From Erysipelotrichaceae bacterium (lineage in GTDB: Bacteria > Bacillota_I > Bacilli_A > Erysipelotrichales > Erysipelotrichaceae), in NCBI GenBank assembly GCA_017405785.1, contig JAFQZR010000001.1, forward strand, positions 62,001 to 126,000: a DNA stretch of 64,000 nt, read 5' to 3'. Shown piece by piece: positions 52,695 through 61,331 of the stretch. Made by a program: the position numbers and the translations under genes. Positions within the stretch are counted from its first letter, which is position 1. Each line of letters starts with the position of its first letter. The notes below the pieces were generated by a model. That model was not told the DNA's origin. It was given only the letters and a program-made list of their open reading frames with translations, and searched no databases.

Positions 52695-53687
52695 TTAAAT
52701 GTCGCGTGATCTGAAGGCCGGGTATTTGGCTTCAGCATCCTTGATGATCTTCACTATCAGTTCCAGAAGTTCTTTTCTGAACCGGTCATAGTTTTCCGGA
52801 TGCAGAGTACCCATGGCATTTATGGTGCCGTCTTCAAAGCCGAATGAGATCTGGAACCATTCCTCATTACTGTAATCTTCAGCTGACTTGTCCCAGTTAT
52901 ACCATTTTATGATTTCGTATTTCTCAATCAGAGCCTGTATCTCATCAAAATAAATGTCTTCGTCAAACAGTTCAGAATAATAGTTGTATTTACCCGGTTC
53001 AATGAACTCGCCGCTGACAGAATTGATTCTGATATCAAAGTTCTTGCGTCCTTCCCGGTAATGGCGGATGACTCCTTCAAAACTGTCTGAGCCTGAACTT
53101 CCCTGCTGTTTGAAAGTGATCAGAAGAGACTGCAGCTTACCTGATACACCCTTCTCGATCTGCTGCCGGTTGCCCATTTCAATCAGCCGGTCGATGTACG
53201 GATTAACAATCCTCTCAACTTCCGTCTCAAAATCTCTGAACCCGTCCGGTGCACAGTTACTGCCGTGAATGCTTTCACTGTTACCATCCGCAAATGACAT
53301 GTAGACAGAGAACCCGCTGCCGTCCATCACATACTTGGCATACTTGCTGTAACCGTCCCAGCGGTAAGCCTTATGCTTGACATACAGTTCATAGATATTT
53401 GCCAATAGATCACCGCCCGTTTCCATGGATATTTCACCCATATCCGGATACATCATGCTCTCATAGCTGATGGTTTCACTGCCGTCATCTTTGGCCTCTA
53501 TCTTATAACTGTAACTGTTGCCGCCGATGGTACCATCATAATGATAACTGAAGGATTTCATCGGTCCTTCATTTTTCTTGGCAAAGATACCCTTCCCTGA
53601 CTTTCCGGCCAGCTGACATCCGGCCAGCAGTAAAACCGCAGAAATCACCATCATAAGTATCAGACCTTTCTTCATTAATCTATTCAT
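52695..53687 (-). CDS. predicted lipoprotein, 330 residues
   Basis: The signal peptide ends in the lipobox LAGC (Cys24). The mature protein alternates beta-rich segments (SFSYHYDGTIGGNSYSYKIE, RKNFDIRINSVSGEF) with helices that end in PENYDRFRKELLELIVKII. Two halves look alike (each has a Y-x-G-x-x-x-S-Y-x-I-like strand, then a long helix with NP-YxxRL or FRKELLEL), so an internal duplication is possible. The family is not recognised. AAAGGTG ten bases upstream supports the ATG at 53687. It is monocistronic. Confidence 0.75.
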   Translation of the reverse strand: MNRLMKKGLILMMVISAVLLLAGCQLAGKSGKGIFAKKNEGPMKSFSYHYDGTIGGNSYSYKIEAKDDGSETISYESMMYPDMGEISMETGGDLLANIYELYVKHKAYRWDGYSKYAKYVMDGSGFSVYMSFADGNSESIHGSNCAPDGFRDFETEVERIVNPYIDRLIEMGNRQQIEKGVSGKLQSLLITFKQQGSSGSDSFEGVIRHYREGRKNFDIRINSVSGEFIEPGKYNYYSELFDEDIYFDEIQALIEKYEIIKWYNWDKSAEDYSNEEWFQISFGFEDGTINAMGTLHPENYDRFRKELLELIVKIIKDAEAKYPAFRSRDI

Positions 53688-53814
53688 CTTGCTTATTCAC
53701 CTTTTAACATAATCTATTCTAGCACGTATAACCTGTTATTGGCCAATATTCACATTCAAAGCCTAGTATCATCATATTTGTAAAATTTTGCACTTTTATA
53801 TAAAATAATGGAGT

Positions 53815-55038
53815 ATGTTTAAAAGGTTAAGCGGATCTATGGAGCCAAACAGAAGGATCAGAACAGCAGAATCGGTAATTCTGTTTATTTTGGCTGCCGT
53901 CATCATCATCTGTTACGGCTGGGGATTTTCCCGCATCAATAAGAATGTCGGAGAGATTCATCATCTTGATCCTGTTGAAATGCTCCGAGATGATTCAGAA
54001 GAAGACTACGACGATTCATATACCGTCTGTGATGTCATTTACCGTAACGGTGAGGATTTCCTGACGGTAAGATACACATATGAAGATTACATTGAACTGG
54101 AAACTGATACGATCACAGCTTACGGTGTACAGACTTCCGATGGTACCAGACTGTTCTTCAACAGTTCAAACATTACTCTGAAAGATGTTGAAAAAGCCTA
54201 TAAGGAAAATGCCACTGATCAGATGATGACCGTCTTCAACCTGGCTAATTCACTGGTTATAGTATTCTTATCCGTATGGATCGTTATGTTCTTCTCCACT
54301 GTCTTCAGCACTTATGAGAAGATCTGGTTTGTCTCTATCATGGTTCTGGCAACCATCTTTGCGGTACTGTTCCCGGAAGAAAGTGCCAACGGCGTCAATG
54401 GCATCATAATAATGCTGCTGTATCTGTTGGATACCTTCCTCAACATTCTGTGTGAGTTACTGATCTCCAAGCAGTCACGCTATAACTTCCTGGTTTCCGT
54501 ACGGGTTGAGATCACTGAGATAGCCATCTGCATTGTTTTAATGTACAGATTTGCGACAATGGTTACTACCCTGTTCTTCTGGCTGCCTATCGATATCCTG
54601 AGCTTCATCAACTGGAGCAAGCACAAGGATGATCAGCAGGACGAACTTACCATGGTAAGAAGGCTTAAAGGCTATCAGGAAGTACTGATCCTTATCGGTA
54701 TTGCGGTATGGACAGTTGTGGTAGGTTATTTCCTGAGCGGGCTGGACATCAAGACTGATTTCTTTACAAACCGTACCATGGCAACAACCATCGCCTATCT
54801 TGATGCCTGTGCTTCCGCAGTGGGGGTCGCTAACGGCTTGTTCATCTTCTTCCGCTTAAGAGAACAGTGGATCGCCTGGTATGCCTGTGCTCTGCTGGAG
54901 AGTATCATTAACGTACTGTCAAGTCAGTATGTCCTGTTAATTCTCAAGCTGGGGTACTTTACAAACACAACTTACGGGTATATAAAATGGACCAGATATA
55001 TCCGCTCTCACAGTGAAGAACAGCCTTCACTGTTCTGA
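53815..55038 (+). CDS. PnuC-like nicotinamide riboside transporter with N-terminal extension
   Basis: A 407-residue membrane protein. The C-terminal 250 residues match the PnuC family: several helices, and the late motif TIAYLDACASAVGVANGLF followed by RLREQWIAWYACALLE and TYGYIKWTRY, the W/N-rich binding region. PnuC imports nicotinamide riboside or related vitamins by facilitated diffusion. An extra N-terminal part (one helix, then an extracellular domain of about 90 residues, 40-130) is not usual for PnuC. The start is uncertain: GGAG lies only one base before the ATG at 53815, and an in-frame ATG at 53839 is the alternative. No NAD riboswitch was recognised. Confidence 0.75.
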   Translation: MFKRLSGSMEPNRRIRTAESVILFILAAVIIICYGWGFSRINKNVGEIHHLDPVEMLRDDSEEDYDDSYTVCDVIYRNGEDFLTVRYTYEDYIELETDTITAYGVQTSDGTRLFFNSSNITLKDVEKAYKENATDQMMTVFNLANSLVIVFLSVWIVMFFSTVFSTYEKIWFVSIMVLATIFAVLFPEESANGVNGIIIMLLYLLDTFLNILCELLISKQSRYNFLVSVRVEITEIAICIVLMYRFATMVTTLFFWLPIDILSFINWSKHKDDQQDELTMVRRLKGYQEVLILIGIAVWTVVVGYFLSGLDIKTDFFTNRTMATTIAYLDACASAVGVANGLFIFFRLREQWIAWYACALLESIINVLSSQYVLLILKLGYFTNTTYGYIKWTRYIRSHSEEQPSLF

Positions 55039-55108
55039 ATTGATAAACGTTTTATTATTTGATAGAATATCTATGTTATTAATTATTTTATAGAAGGTGG
55101 TATGATTT

Positions 55109-55666
55109 ATGGCAATTGAAGCAGGCGATTTCAGAACAGGATTAACTATTATTGTTGACGGTGATCCATGGGTAGTACTGGACTTCCAGCATGTAAAACC
55201 TGGTAAGGGTGCAGCTATTCTCAAGACCAAGATGAAAAACCTGAAAACCGGTTCTACACAGGAAAGAAACTTTAACGCAAGCATAAAGTTTGAACCAGCA
55301 ACTATCGAAAGAAAAACCGCACAGTATTCTTACATGTCAGATGACACTTATTATTTCATGGACATGGAAACATATGAAACCTATGAACTGAGTGAAGATC
55401 ATATCGGTTTCAACAAGTATTTCCTCATTGAATCCATGGAAGTAACCCTTATGTTCTTTGAAGGTGACTTACTCGACATTTCCGTACCGGACAAGGTTGA
55501 ACTTACAATTACGGAAACAAGCCCTGGTATTAAGGGAGCACCTACAACTCAGACTAAGGAAGCTGTCACCGAAACAGGTCTGACATTAAGAGTTCCTCAG
55601 TTTATTGAAGAAGGCGAAAAGGTACTGGTTACCTCCGCTGATGGAAAGTATTCCTCAAGAGCTTAA
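55109..55666 (+). CDS. efp: translation elongation factor P
   Basis: The 185-residue EF-P has all three beta-barrel domains: the N-terminal KOW-like domain with the tip loop HVKPGKGAA (modifiable Lys33), the OB domain (MSDDTYYFMDMETYETYEL) and the C-terminal GLTLRVPQFIEEGEKVLV. It relieves ribosomes stalled at proline runs. The loop PGKGAA has the lysine used for beta-lysine or aminopentanol modification; modifying enzymes are not in the window. AAGGTGG precedes the ATG. Confidence 0.98.
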   Translation: MAIEAGDFRTGLTIIVDGDPWVVLDFQHVKPGKGAAILKTKMKNLKTGSTQERNFNASIKFEPATIERKTAQYSYMSDDTYYFMDMETYETYELSEDHIGFNKYFLIESMEVTLMFFEGDLLDISVPDKVELTITETSPGIKGAPTTQTKEAVTETGLTLRVPQFIEEGEKVLVTSADGKYSSRA

Positions 55667-55681
55667 TAAAAGCTCTTTTTC
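55656..55681 (+). terminator. terminator overlapping the efp stop
   Basis: AGAGCTT and AAGCTCT close around the stop codon and are followed by TTTTT. The next start codon is only five bases downstream. Confidence 0.75.
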
Positions 55682-55685
55682 GATT

Positions 55686-56432
55686 ATGAACAAAGTTGTT
55701 CTCATTACCGGAGGTGCCAAGGGCATCGGTGCCGCTATTGCCAGAGAACTGGCCCGGCAGCAGTATGACATCGTTATCAACTATCTGACTTCTGAAAAAA
55801 AGGCCCTCCAGCTGCAGGAAGATATTCTTAAGACTTACAGTGTTAACTGTCTGGTCATTAAGGCAGATGTATCAAAAGAAGACGAAGTTGAACGGATGGT
55901 CAGACAGATAGAAGACAGTCTGGGCGGAGTTGACATACTCATCAACAATGCCGCCGTTGATCTGTCTAATCTTTTCCATCTGAAAACAGCGGATCAGTTC
56001 CGCCGTACTCTTGATGTCAATGTTGTAGGAGCTTACAACTGCAGCACGGCAGTAAGCAAGCACATGCTGGAGAATAATTACGGCCGCATTATCAACATTT
56101 CTTCCACTAACGGCATCAATACCTATTACCCGATGTGTTTTGATTACGACGCCTCCAAAGCAGCGCTGATCAGCCTGACTCATAACCTGGCCATACAGTA
56201 TGCTCCTTGCATTAACGTCAATGCCATCGCACCGGGATTCATAGGAACCGAAAGCGAACTTGACGGATATGACGAAGAATTCCTGAAGGAAGAAACCGAA
56301 AAGATCCTGAAACAGAGATATGGGGAACCTGAAGAAGTTGCCCATCTGGTTAAGTTCCTTATCAGTGATGAAGCAGATTACATAAACAATACCATCATAA
56401 GAATAGACGGAGGACAAAAAGGGAGCTGTTAA
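55686..56432 (+). CDS. short-chain dehydrogenase/reductase, FabG-like
   Basis: The 248-residue SDR has the cofactor motif TGGAKGIGAAIA, the NNAAVD structural motif, and the catalytic set Ser (INISSTNG) and YxxxK (YDASKAAL). The C-terminal INNTIIRIDGGQ closes the fold. The substrate is unknown; 3-oxoacyl-ACP reductase activity is possible but there are no fab genes nearby. An upstream in-frame ATG at 55605 lies inside efp and is rejected. No ribosome site precedes the ATG at 55686, and the efp terminator ends right before it, so expression is probably low or depends on read-through. Confidence 0.85.
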   Translation: MNKVVLITGGAKGIGAAIARELARQQYDIVINYLTSEKKALQLQEDILKTYSVNCLVIKADVSKEDEVERMVRQIEDSLGGVDILINNAAVDLSNLFHLKTADQFRRTLDVNVVGAYNCSTAVSKHMLENNYGRIINISSTNGINTYYPMCFDYDASKAALISLTHNLAIQYAPCINVNAIAPGFIGTESELDGYDEEFLKEETEKILKQRYGEPEEVAHLVKFLISDEADYINNTIIRIDGGQKGSC

Positions 56433-56442
56433 GCTCCCTTTA
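56419..56442 (+). terminator. hairpin at the end of the SDR gene
   Basis: AAAGGGAGCT and AGCTCCCTTT enclose GTTA and overlap the stop. Only TTTAAT follows, so it is a weak terminator. Confidence 0.6.
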
Positions 56443-56513
56443 ATACACATATATAGAAGAATGAAACAAATACTTTTTTATGTGCAATGATGATTTAACC
56501 AGCCATGTGACAG

Positions 56514-57299
56514 TTATTCATCCAATAGTTTTAATATGTTTTCGATGAAGTCCTGAGAATTTGGAAAATAATATGTCTTGTTATTGATAGCAATTCTGCC
56601 TGATGTAATGTTAATAATTTCATAACCAATCTCATTGCTATACACAGTGAATGTTATCAGATCCTCATTAATATGATCTATTGTTCCGTCTGAAAACAAA
56701 GTGCCGGGCATTCTGTAGTATCTGTATTTATCAAGCATACTAATGATTTTTTCTTTGAAAGGATTATTCACCTTGCCATAGTCTGTTGTATCGATTACAG
56801 GTTCCCCATAAACCATTTTAAATTCAGTAACAGCAATTGACATCTCACTGTCTTGAACAATGTGCTTATTTAAAGACAAAGGGAAGAAATAAACTAATGC
56901 AATCATTATTATAGAAATCAGCAAGATATAACAGGAGATATTACGGATTCTGTGTTTTAATTCCCTCATATTGTTTTCGGCATATTGTACTGTCATCTCC
57001 AGTTCTTTATCTCGTTTATCTGATTCTGAAGGAGCATTCTGCTCGTAATTATCAGCCTGACTAACCGTGATATTTGTCATGTCTCTGTTTTCAAGCTCAC
57101 CGGACAGAAGCTCATATACCGAGATTCCAAGAGTATTACTGAGAGGAATCAGCATCGAAATATCAGGTAAAGTATATCCATTTTCCCAGTGAGAAATAGT
57201 CTTAGCTGTAACACTCAGTTTTTGGGCTAAAACCTCCTGTGTCATATGTTTTTCCTTTCTCTTCTGAGCAATTATCTTACCTATTGTTTTAGTATCCAT
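56514..57299 (-). CDS. Xre-family regulator with membrane anchor
   Basis: The 261-residue protein has an N-terminal HTH_3 domain (MTQEVLAQKLSVTAKTISHWENG at 19-41, a helix-turn-helix with the usual ISxWExG end). A charged linker and one membrane helix follow (ISCYILLISIIMIALVYFF, about 121-139). The C-terminal domain (VYSNEIGYEIINITSGRIAI) should then lie outside the cell. This topology suggests an envelope-signal sensor that controls a nearby gene. AAAGGAG precedes the ATG. The base composition here looks more AT-rich than in neighbouring genes, which hints at acquisition. Confidence 0.82.
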   Translation of the reverse strand: MDTKTIGKIIAQKRKEKHMTQEVLAQKLSVTAKTISHWENGYTLPDISMLIPLSNTLGISVYELLSGELENRDMTNITVSQADNYEQNAPSESDKRDKELEMTVQYAENNMRELKHRIRNISCYILLISIIMIALVYFFPLSLNKHIVQDSEMSIAVTEFKMVYGEPVIDTTDYGKVNNPFKEKIISMLDKYRYYRMPGTLFSDGTIDHINEDLITFTVYSNEIGYEIINITSGRIAINNKTYYFPNSQDFIENILKLLDE

Positions 57300-57433
57300 A
57301 ATCGACTCCTTTCATAGTAATAGTAATGTTTTTTCCGTTTAATTAACATCTCAGAAATTGAGACTCTTCCTGTTTTCTGCCATTTTTACTGTCTTTGTAC
57401 ATAACCTTCTCTCTTCCTGGCTCTTATTAGAAT

Positions 57434-57460
57434 GGCACAGCAAATTTGCTGTGCCTTTTA
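57434..57460. terminator. perfect 22-bp palindrome in the 57.3-57.6 kb spacer
   Basis: GGCACAGCAAATTTGCTGTGCC is followed by TTTTA on the plus strand, and an A-rich segment precedes it on the minus strand. It may terminate transcription from the PLP-enzyme gene or the orphan fragment. The rest of the 307-base spacer, other than the fragment at 57475-57606, shows no gene. Confidence 0.6.
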
Positions 57461-57474
57461 TCTATTTAACGGCT

Positions 57475-57606
57475 CTATTTCCATAGATATTCATAAACCT
57501 CATCTGCTTTAGTAAAACCAGGCTTTCCATTTAATTCTTTTACATTGTGTGCATTCAGAAAGACTCTTTCTTTTTTTGTGATTGGACAATTTACATCATG
57601 ATTATC
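57475..57606 (-). pseudogene. orphan coding remnant, 43 codons, in frame after a TAG
   Basis: Directly after the TAG of the PLP-enzyme gene (57609-57607) the same minus-strand frame stays open for 43 codons and ends in a second TAG at 57477-57475. The translation includes CPITKKERVFLNAHNVKEL and ends GFTKADEVYEYLWK, which reads like a genuine protein C-terminus. There is no ATG, GTG or TTG start in the stretch. It may be the tail of a decayed gene left by a deletion. Read-through of the TAG as a C-terminal extension is less likely because that enzyme family normally ends before this point. Confidence 0.5.
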
Positions 57607-58866
57607 CTAACTGTCTTTCTTCAGTATATTTGTTAAAGCTAAAAGAACAGACAGTTTCCCGTATTCCAGGGATAACCCGCCCTGCATGTAAAGTGTGTAA
57701 GGAGGAACTACCGGAGCATCGGCACTCAGCTCGATTGTGCTGCCCTGAGTGAAAGCCCCGCAGGCCATCACTTCATCGAAAGGATACCCAGGCATCGGTG
57801 CCGGTAATACCTTGACATAGGAATCAACCGGTGAAGCCTCCTGTATGCCCTGAGTAAAGCTTACCAGGTTTTCAACACTGCCCAGTTCAACAGTCTGAAT
57901 GATATCTGTTCTTTCTTCGTCATAACGCGGTGAAACGTTGTTATAGCCCAGCTTTTCCAGCATATAAGCAGAGAATACGGCTGTTTTCATGGCGCTTCTC
58001 ACGGCTGAAGGTGCTACAAATATACCCTTGAAGAAAGAATTGTTCTGATTGAAATTAGCCCCCTGCTCTTTTCCGATACCGGGAGCCGTCAGTCTGTCTG
58101 CTACCATGGCGATCAGATCTGCTCTGCCGGCTATATAACCGCCGGTAGACGCAATACCGCCACCCAGATTCTTCATTAAGGAACCGACAACTATGTGTGC
58201 TCCGACATGTCCAGGTTCTCTGTCTTCAACCAGTTCACCGTAACAGTTATCAACCATGATGATGACATCCTGGTTGACCTTTCTGATCTGTTCAATCAGA
58301 TGACCTATTCTGGAAATATTCAGTGAGGCACGAGAAGAATAACCGCGGGAACGCTGAATCTCAGCCAGCTTGACATCCTTTCGACTTAATCTTTCAATAA
58401 TGGCTTCTTCATCGAACTCATTATCCTTAAGATCGATCTGTTCATATCTGACACCGTTGGCCTTCAGTGACTGGCTGGAATCACCGCATAAACCTATCAT
58501 TTCCTGCAGGGAATCATATGGCGTACCGGTCAGGGAGATCATCGTATCACCGTGTTTCAGCAATGCGGAAAAAGCCAGATACAGGGCATTGGTCCCGCTC
58601 ATTATCTGCGGACGGACCAGAGCATCTTCACAGCCCAAAACCGTCGCAAAGATCTTTTCCAGCTTGTCTCTGCCGCTGTCGTAATTGCCATAGCCGTTAA
58701 TGTCAGCGAAGTCAGTATATGATACCCTGTTCTCAATAAAAGCCGAAAGAATGCGGTCTGAATTGATCAGACATACTTTATCAATACGGTCATATATTTC
58801 TTTCAGAACATCATCTGACTGCTCGGCCATTTTCAGCAGTTTTTCATCTATTTTTTCCAGAATCAT
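57607..58866 (-). CDS. PLP enzyme of the methionine gamma-lyase / aluminium-resistance family
   Basis: A 419-residue fold-type I PLP enzyme (YnbB-like). The cofactor lysine is in GSLMKNLGGGIASTGG. Other marks are RPQIMSGTNALYLAFSALL, MVDNCYGELVEDREPG and the C-terminal PYTLYMQGGLSLEYGKLSVLLAL. The family is annotated as aluminium resistance protein or methionine gamma-lyase family, with carbon-sulfur lyase chemistry suspected but not settled. Length is typical. A GGGGGAAA site precedes the ATG. The gene is monocistronic, with a remnant and a palindrome downstream. Confidence 0.9.
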   Translation of the reverse strand: MILEKIDEKLLKMAEQSDDVLKEIYDRIDKVCLINSDRILSAFIENRVSYTDFADINGYGNYDSGRDKLEKIFATVLGCEDALVRPQIMSGTNALYLAFSALLKHGDTMISLTGTPYDSLQEMIGLCGDSSQSLKANGVRYEQIDLKDNEFDEEAIIERLSRKDVKLAEIQRSRGYSSRASLNISRIGHLIEQIRKVNQDVIIMVDNCYGELVEDREPGHVGAHIVVGSLMKNLGGGIASTGGYIAGRADLIAMVADRLTAPGIGKEQGANFNQNNSFFKGIFVAPSAVRSAMKTAVFSAYMLEKLGYNNVSPRYDEERTDIIQTVELGSVENLVSFTQGIQEASPVDSYVKVLPAPMPGYPFDEVMACGAFTQGSTIELSADAPVVPPYTLYMQGGLSLEYGKLSVLLALTNILKKDS

Positions 58867-58930
58867 GCGATTTCCCCCGCTTTCTGTGTCAGTTTACGAT
58901 TTATTTTAACATATTATCATTAAAACAGGC

Positions 58931-58961
58931 GAACACCCGGCGATATTTCAACCGGGTGTTC
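58931..58961. terminator. long hairpin between the SIS gene and the PLP enzyme
   Basis: GAACACCCGG and CCGGGTGTTC form a 10-bp stem with an 11-base loop, downstream of the SIS-domain gene on the minus strand. No strong T run follows, so termination may be inefficient. Confidence 0.55.
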
Positions 58962-58988
58962 TTAGTTTCTTAGGCTTAGGTTTTCCTA

Positions 58989-60098
58989 TTAAGGTCTGTA
59001 ATGTGATGAGAAATATCTCTTTTTTACCGGAGATACGGTAGTATCAATGCCGACATCCTCGCAGATCAGTGCTGATAATACCTGGAAAGGTATGACATAC
59101 TGCAGAGGTGAAAGAATATCAGTTGTATGATATGAGAATCTCAGATCCTGCTGTTCTGTCGGGAAGTCATCTTCTGCAGTGACAACATAGACATGTTCAC
59201 TGAAAGCATCCTTATAATACGGAATGGCTTCTCTGGCTCTGTCTTTCTCCTTATCACCTTCTGATACGATGACAAAGAAGTAGACATCCTTGTCAGGATA
59301 AGCGCGGAACGGTCCGTGCATCTGTTCCTCAAACTCATAGCCGAAACACGGACGGGCATAGGTTTCAAAGAATTTCAGTCTGGCTTCCAGAGCTGTTGCC
59401 CAGTTATATCCGTAACCGGCAATGCTGCTTCTTTCCATCTTCAGGAATTCTTCTCTGTTGCGGTTATACCAGTCAATGGATTCGCTGACGACGGAATCAA
59501 AGTTATCGGCCAAATCCAGTGCATCCTTATCCAACTTAAAGAATTCTTCTTCAGAGATGATGCCCTTCTTTCTGGCAATCTCAATTGCCATGATATAGAA
59601 CTGATACAGTGTCTGAGTAAAGCCTCTGGTTTCCGGTCCGATCTGTTCCTCTTCACAGACCAGATGACAGTAGCAGTCAGTCAGAGTTTCCAGAATGCTG
59701 TTGAGCTGTTCGGTTACACCAATGGTGAAATAACCGTCTTCCCTGGCCTTTCTGGCTGAATCGCAGGTGGAAATAGAATCACCGTGCTGAGAGAAGCAGA
59801 TCACACAGATCTGATCCTTGCTGAAAAGTCCGGCAGGATCCGGGTTAACGTGATTGGTAAAATATGTCGGCGGAATCGCTACACCTTCAATGTGCAGCAG
59901 GTTCACAAACATGTTCTTTATTATAATAGCAGCATGGTTGGAAGTGCCTGACCCTAAGAAGAAAACCTTCTTGAAGTCGTGAGATGTAAAGGCCTCTACG
60001 AAATCCTTCATGTATTCTTCTCTGATTTCATATGTCTTCTTCAGTACACGCGGAGTGTCCTTGACATGGCCTATCATTGATAAAACTTGTCTCTCCAT
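58989..60098 (-). CDS. SIS-domain protein (deglycase/isomerase-like) A
   Basis: The 369-residue protein has two SIS domains without the glutaminase domain of GlmS. Marks are FFLGSGTSNHAAI (sugar-phosphate P-loop), CFSQHGDSISTCDS and the catalytic-type EFEEQMHGPFR. Relatives include FrlB (fructoselysine-6-P deglycase), GfrF/GfrE and AgaS-like isomerases; the substrate is not decidable. AAAGGAG precedes the ATG. It is divergent from SIS protein B across an inverted repeat at 60124-60154. Four SIS paralogues stand in 5 kb next to a mannose-type EIIA. Confidence 0.87.
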   Translation of the reverse strand: MERQVLSMIGHVKDTPRVLKKTYEIREEYMKDFVEAFTSHDFKKVFFLGSGTSNHAAIIIKNMFVNLLHIEGVAIPPTYFTNHVNPDPAGLFSKDQICVICFSQHGDSISTCDSARKAREDGYFTIGVTEQLNSILETLTDCYCHLVCEEEQIGPETRGFTQTLYQFYIMAIEIARKKGIISEEEFFKLDKDALDLADNFDSVVSESIDWYNRNREEFLKMERSSIAGYGYNWATALEARLKFFETYARPCFGYEFEEQMHGPFRAYPDKDVYFFVIVSEGDKEKDRAREAIPYYKDAFSEHVYVVTAEDDFPTEQQDLRFSYHTTDILSPLQYVIPFQVLSALICEDVGIDTTVSPVKKRYFSSHYRP

Positions 60099-60123
60099 CT
60101 TTATATCTCCTTTACAATTACAA

Positions 60124-60154
60124 TGTATAGACTTTTATATAAAATGTCTATACA
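60124..60154. promoter_or_regulatory. inverted repeat resembling GntR/HutC operators
   Basis: TGTATAGAC (60124-60132) and GTCTATACA (60146-60154) form a perfect nine-base inverted repeat with a 13-base spacer. Each arm is itself close to the palindromic TGTMTAKACA type bound by GntR/HutC regulators of sugar and amino-sugar operons. It lies in the divergent promoter region of two SIS genes and could control both. No regulator gene is in the window. Confidence 0.65.
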
Positions 60155-60155
60155 A

Positions 60156-60185
60156 TTGATAAAAAAAACAGTCATTTGTTATAAT
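60156..60185 (+). promoter_or_regulatory. promoter of SIS gene B
   Basis: TTGATA (60156-60161) and TATAAT (60180-60185) are 18 bases apart. The operator-like arm ends two bases before the -35. Confidence 0.7.
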
Positions 60186-60219
60186 ATAATATATATTGTT
60201 TTGCAAAGGAGAAACGACT

Positions 60220-61287
60220 ATGGAATTATACGAAAGCATCATGTGGAAATACATCAGTGAAGAAAAAGACATACTGCAAGCTAATCTGGAAAGAAACGAT
60301 ATTGCTGTGCTGGCTTCCCGGCTGACCGGATATCAGACAGTATATTTCGTGTCTCACGGCAGCTCCTACAACGCTTCAATGACGGTGGCTCCATTTTTCA
60401 TGAAGTACGCCGGCATAAATGCCATCTGTGTTACAGCCGGTAACTTCATTTCCTGTGAAGACCGTGTTTCCCTTCTGGATAAGCAGAAAACCCTGATCGT
60501 TCTGATCTCTCAGACCGGCAACAGCCGCGGCACTCTGGAGGGTGCACTTATGGCACGCCGTCATGGCATTGATACATTAGGTTTATCCGCCAATGACAGT
60601 GCCACTCTTAAGGGATACACTGATTTCTTCCTGACTCTTAACTGCGGTGAAGAAGACAGCAATGCCAAGACCAAGGGCATGAGTTCCACGATTCTTGTAT
60701 TACTGTTACTGGCCATGGAAATCAGTGTTCTGAAAAACAGAATCACTCAGGAAACAAAAAAAGCGATGATGAAAGAGCTGTACCAGCAGTGTGAGGAACT
60801 TGAAGCCGTACACAAACTGACTACTGATTTCTGTGACAAGACCAGTTTCGGCAAGGATATGGAAAACTTCTACATCATCGGAACTGACATGAACTACGGT
60901 CTGGCTCTGGAAGCTCAGATCAAAGTCATGGAAACGATGTGCATTCCAACCTGTGCCGTTGACAGTGAGGAATTCTCTCACGGTACTCATCGTTCAATCA
61001 ATGAAAAGACCAGTCTGCTGATAATCCGTACACCTCAAAACGCTGACATGGCTCAGAAAACATATGATTATTTCAACATGATTGCCAGGGTATCAATGAT
61101 TGAAACCTTTGATGACAACCGCCGGGATAATGTAGTCAATATCCCTTGTCATCCGCTGACCCAATCCGTTCTGACCATCGTTGAATTCATTCAGATCATC
61201 TCGGCTTATGCTCCGGAATACAATCATCTGGACCCAAACCGCGATGCCAACAACGAGTTTACCGAACTGGCAGAAACAAGAATCTGA
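60220..61287 (+). CDS. SIS-domain protein B
   Basis: The 355-residue protein has two SIS domains: VYFVSHGSSYNASM, the second P-loop-like LISQTGNSRGT, and the acid/base motif EEFSHGTHR. It is divergent in sequence from the other three copies. An isomerase or deglycase of phosphorylated amino sugars is the likely type. AAAGGAG decides the start at 60220 rather than 60196. It is transcribed alone and ends at a bidirectional terminator. Confidence 0.85.
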   Translation: MELYESIMWKYISEEKDILQANLERNDIAVLASRLTGYQTVYFVSHGSSYNASMTVAPFFMKYAGINAICVTAGNFISCEDRVSLLDKQKTLIVLISQTGNSRGTLEGALMARRHGIDTLGLSANDSATLKGYTDFFLTLNCGEEDSNAKTKGMSSTILVLLLLAMEISVLKNRITQETKKAMMKELYQQCEELEAVHKLTTDFCDKTSFGKDMENFYIIGTDMNYGLALEAQIKVMETMCIPTCAVDSEEFSHGTHRSINEKTSLLIIRTPQNADMAQKTYDYFNMIARVSMIETFDDNRRDNVVNIPCHPLTQSVLTIVEFIQIISAYAPEYNHLDPNRDANNEFTELAETRI

Positions 61288-61295
61288 CAAATAAA

Positions 61296-61317
61296 AAAAC
61301 AGACCTCGGTCTGTTTT
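61296..61317. terminator. bidirectional terminator, SIS B / SIS C
   Basis: AAAACAGACC and GGTCTGTTTT around a two-base loop, with A and T flanks, lie between convergent genes. Confidence 0.88.
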
Positions 61318-61331
61318 CTTTTCGGTTTATT

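Noticed and set aside
57340-57370. Operator from the TCTCA/TGAGA repeat before the Xre gene
   Set aside because: Only five paired bases; too short to separate from chance in AT-rich DNA.
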